This document shows, one piece after another, positions 62,128 to 64,000 of a stretch of 64,000 nt of DNA. Both the position numbers and the translations under genes were made by a program. Source of the DNA: Variovorax beijingensis (lineage in GTDB: Bacteria; Pseudomonadota; Gammaproteobacteria; Burkholderiales; Burkholderiaceae_C); the NCBI RefSeq assembly GCF_003951285.1, contig NZ_RXFQ01000026.1:1-64000 (forward strand), read 5' to 3'. How positions within the stretch are numbered: position 1 is the first letter of the stretch; every line of letters starts with the position of its first letter. The notes under the pieces are model-generated. The model did no database searches. It saw only the letters and a list, made by a program, of their open reading frames with translations, and was not told where the DNA came from.

Positions 62128-63108
62128 CTAGAGCTTGATCCCCGCGCCCTTGACCGTCGGCCCCAGCACGTTCACCTGCTCCTTCACGAAGCCATTGAAC
62201 GCGGCGACGGTCTCGGGCTTGGCTACGATGCCCAGCTCGGTGAGCTTCTTCTGGATCTCGGGCATCACCAGCACCTCGTTGCAGGCCGCGTTGAGCCGGG
62301 CCACCACGTCCTCCGGTAGCCTGGCCGGGCCGGACAGACCGAAGAAGTTCTCGAGCACCAGCTTCGGCTGCTTGAGTTCAGCGATGCTTGGCACCTCCGG
62401 CATCAGCGGCGAACGCTGGGCGCCGGTCACGGCCAGGGGCACCAGCTGTCCGCTCTTGAAGAACGGAACGTAGGCGGTGATGACGTCGATGCCCACCGGA
62501 ATGGTGTTGGCGATCAGGTCGGTGGTCATCGGTGCGCCACCGCGGTAGGGCACGTGCACCATGTTGATCCCGGTGATCTTCCTGAGCAGTTCGCCGTGGA
62601 TGTGGCCGATCGAACCCGGGCCGCCCGAGCCGAAGTCCATGCGGCCGTCCTTGCGCCCGGCCGCCTCGAATTCCGCATAGGTCTTGAACCCCGACGGCTT
62701 GCTGGCCATGATGACCAGCGGCGCCGCACCCAGGTAGGCGATGTGGCTGAAGCCCGCCACCGGATCGTAGGGCTGCTTGTCGAGCGTGAAGGGGCCGAGC
62801 GCGATCGGCGTGGTGTTCGAGAGCATCAGCGTGTAGCCGTCGGGCGGGGACGCGGCCACCTGCGCGCCGCCGATGGTGCCGCCCGCGCCGGGCTTGTTGT
62901 CCACGACCACGGGCTGTCCCAGCTTCTTCGACAGCTGTTCCGCGAGCAGGCGCGCGAGCACGTCGCTGGAGCCGCCCGGGGGAAAGGTCACGATGATCTT
63001 GATCGGCTTGTCGGGCCATTGCGCGAAGGCGGGGAGGGCGAGCGAGGCGGCTCCTGCCGCCAGGACGTGCAGCACAGTGCGGCGGGTGGGGCGAAAGCGG
63101 GTGGTCAT
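62128..63108 (-). CDS. Bug-family (TctC-type) periplasmic binding protein
   Basis: This 326-residue precursor has a Tat-like/Sec signal (RRTVLHVLAAGAASLALPAFA) and the Bug fold (KIIVTFPPGGSSDVLARLLA, then NKPGAGGTIGG). Bug proteins are strongly expanded in Burkholderiales and bind carboxylates. No membrane partner is nearby. Confidence 0.92.
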   Translation of the reverse strand: MTTRFRPTRRTVLHVLAAGAASLALPAFAQWPDKPIKIIVTFPPGGSSDVLARLLAEQLSKKLGQPVVVDNKPGAGGTIGGAQVAASPPDGYTLMLSNTTPIALGPFTLDKQPYDPVAGFSHIAYLGAAPLVIMASKPSGFKTYAEFEAAGRKDGRMDFGSGGPGSIGHIHGELLRKITGINMVHVPYRGGAPMTTDLIANTIPVGIDVITAYVPFFKSGQLVPLAVTGAQRSPLMPEVPSIAELKQPKLVLENFFGLSGPARLPEDVVARLNAACNEVLVMPEIQKKLTELGIVAKPETVAAFNGFVKEQVNVLGPTVKGAGIKL

Positions 63109-63257
63109 GGCGTTGCTCTGCGGGCGATGGAGGGAAACCACCGGATAGCAGGAACCGGGCCCGACGCGGAAAGCAGCAATCCCGCCAAACTTGTTACTCC
63201 CGCCGCTCGATGGGCAGTGCCAAACTTTTCTTCTCGCCCAACCAGGAGATTCAAGCC

Positions 63258-64000
63258 ATGACGACTTCCATCGAGAACGGAAAGAAGGGCGTCCAGCCCG
63301 CCATGCACACCCCACCGGTTGTTTCGCCCAAGGCGTGGGAGGCGGCCCGCGAGCAGCTGCTCGTGAAGGAAAAGGCCCAGACCCGCGCCCGCGACGCGCT
63401 GGCCGCCGAGCGCCGGCGCATGCCGTGGATGGCCGTGGACAAGGCCTACGCCTTCGAAGGACCTGCGGGCAAGGTCAGCCTGCCCGAGCTGTTCGACGGC
63501 CGGCGCCAGCTGATCGTCTACCGCGCCTTCTTCGAGCCCGGCGTGTTCGGCTGGCCCGACCACGCCTGCCGCGGCTGCTCCATGGTGGCCGACCAGGTCG
63601 CCCACGTCGCCCACCTGAACGCCCGCGACACCACCCTTGTCTTCGTCTCGCGTGCGCCCCAGGCGGACATCGCGCGGCTGCAGGCGCGCATGGGCTGGGA
63701 GATCCCGTGGTTCACGCTCACCGACAGCTTCGACGCCGACTTCGGCGTCGACGAATGGCACGGCACCAACGTGTTCTACCGCGATGCAGGCGACCGCGTG
63801 TTCCGCACCTACTTCCTCAACAACCGCGGCGACGAGCAGATGGGCAACACCTGGAACTACCTCGACATCACGCCGCTGGGCCGGCAGGAGGTCTGGGAAG
63901 ATTCGCCCGAGGGCTATCCCCGGACGCCCACCTACAAGTGGTGGAACTGGCACGACAACTATGCCGAAGAGGCCGCGCCCGACAAGAAGTGGGTCGAGAT
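63258..64000 (+). CDS. DUF899 thioredoxin-like protein, cut by window end
   Basis: An AGGAGAT ribosome site precedes ATG 63258, and the frame stays open to the window end (247 codons). DUF899 hallmarks are seen: PWMAVDKAYAFEG, then FGWPDHACRGCSMVADQVAH, where CxxC sits in the thioredoxin position. Only the last residues appear to be missing. The function is unknown, presumably redox-related. Confidence 0.88.
   Translation, partial: MTTSIENGKKGVQPAMHTPPVVSPKAWEAAREQLLVKEKAQTRARDALAAERRRMPWMAVDKAYAFEGPAGKVSLPELFDGRRQLIVYRAFFEPGVFGWPDHACRGCSMVADQVAHVAHLNARDTTLVFVSRAPQADIARLQARMGWEIPWFTLTDSFDADFGVDEWHGTNVFYRDAGDRVFRTYFLNNRGDEQMGNTWNYLDITPLGRQEVWEDSPEGYPRTPTYKWWNWHDNYAEEAAPDKKWVE

Overview
The window looks like part of a secondary replicon (megaplasmid or chromid) of a betaproteobacterium in or near the Comamonadaceae, with Variovorax the best guess. 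The reasons are very GC-rich codon use, a RepB/ParA/ParB module with iterons, a Bug (TctC-type) binding protein, and a complete C-P lyase cluster. No tRNA, rRNA, CRISPR array or intact insertion sequence was seen.

Region 1 (1-13.2 kb) is a defence/conflict island whose base composition is visibly less GC-saturated than the rest. It starts with an unknown gene and two decayed defence remnants: the first codons of an OLD-type ATPase and the nuclease domain of an Mrr-STAND protein. On the minus strand follows an IetAS-type pair (AAA ATPase plus subtilisin-like protease) behind an Xre regulator and a 42-codon ORF, all start/stop coupled. Divergent from it is a five-gene plus-strand operon: all-helical GASH-like protein, two TRAFAC-type GTPases, a GAP1-like protein and a caspase-like peptidase. 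The GAP1-like protein and the caspase end in the same small domain (EAD1-like), which suggests recruitment of the protease by homotypic contact. This GTPase-caspase system is the most interesting object here.

Region 2 (13.2-22.8 kb) is the replicon core: a LysR regulator and amidohydrolase, a tyrosine recombinase coupled to a small protein, a secreted basic protein, parB, parA, an iteron origin and repB. Four copies of a 19-bp palindrome (candidate parS) lie in and between parA and parB. Five 22-bp iterons lie between parA and repB, with a sixth solitary copy downstream of parB.

Region 3 (22.8-34 kb) is an amide/amino-acid-derivative uptake and catabolic cluster: MarR regulator, cytosolic AmiC-like binding protein, amidase, a complete LivKHMGF-type ABC transporter, a second amidase and a GMC oxidoreductase. 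An AraC regulator and a divergent SDR follow.

Region 4 (35.7-43.5 kb) is a minus-strand signalling operon: FIST sensor, HNVGN-type histidine kinase, receiver-PAS-GGDEF-EAL protein, a lone TRAP binding protein (DctP) and a membrane GGDEF-EAL protein.

Region 5 (43.6-55.2 kb) is phosphonate catabolism: phnF, a 2H-phosphoesterase (DUF1045) and phnN on the minus strand; phnGHIJKLM and phnCDE plus an extra ABC ATPase on the plus strand. Near-identical GntR-type operators precede phnG/phnF and phnC.

Region 6 (55.2-64 kb) holds two small secreted proteins, a HipBA toxin-antitoxin locus with four evenly spaced operators, and a TetR-controlled cluster (DUF2147, quinone-oxidoreductase-like, SDR, hydrolase, divergent deaminase). 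A Bug binding protein and a DUF899 protein cut by the window end complete it.
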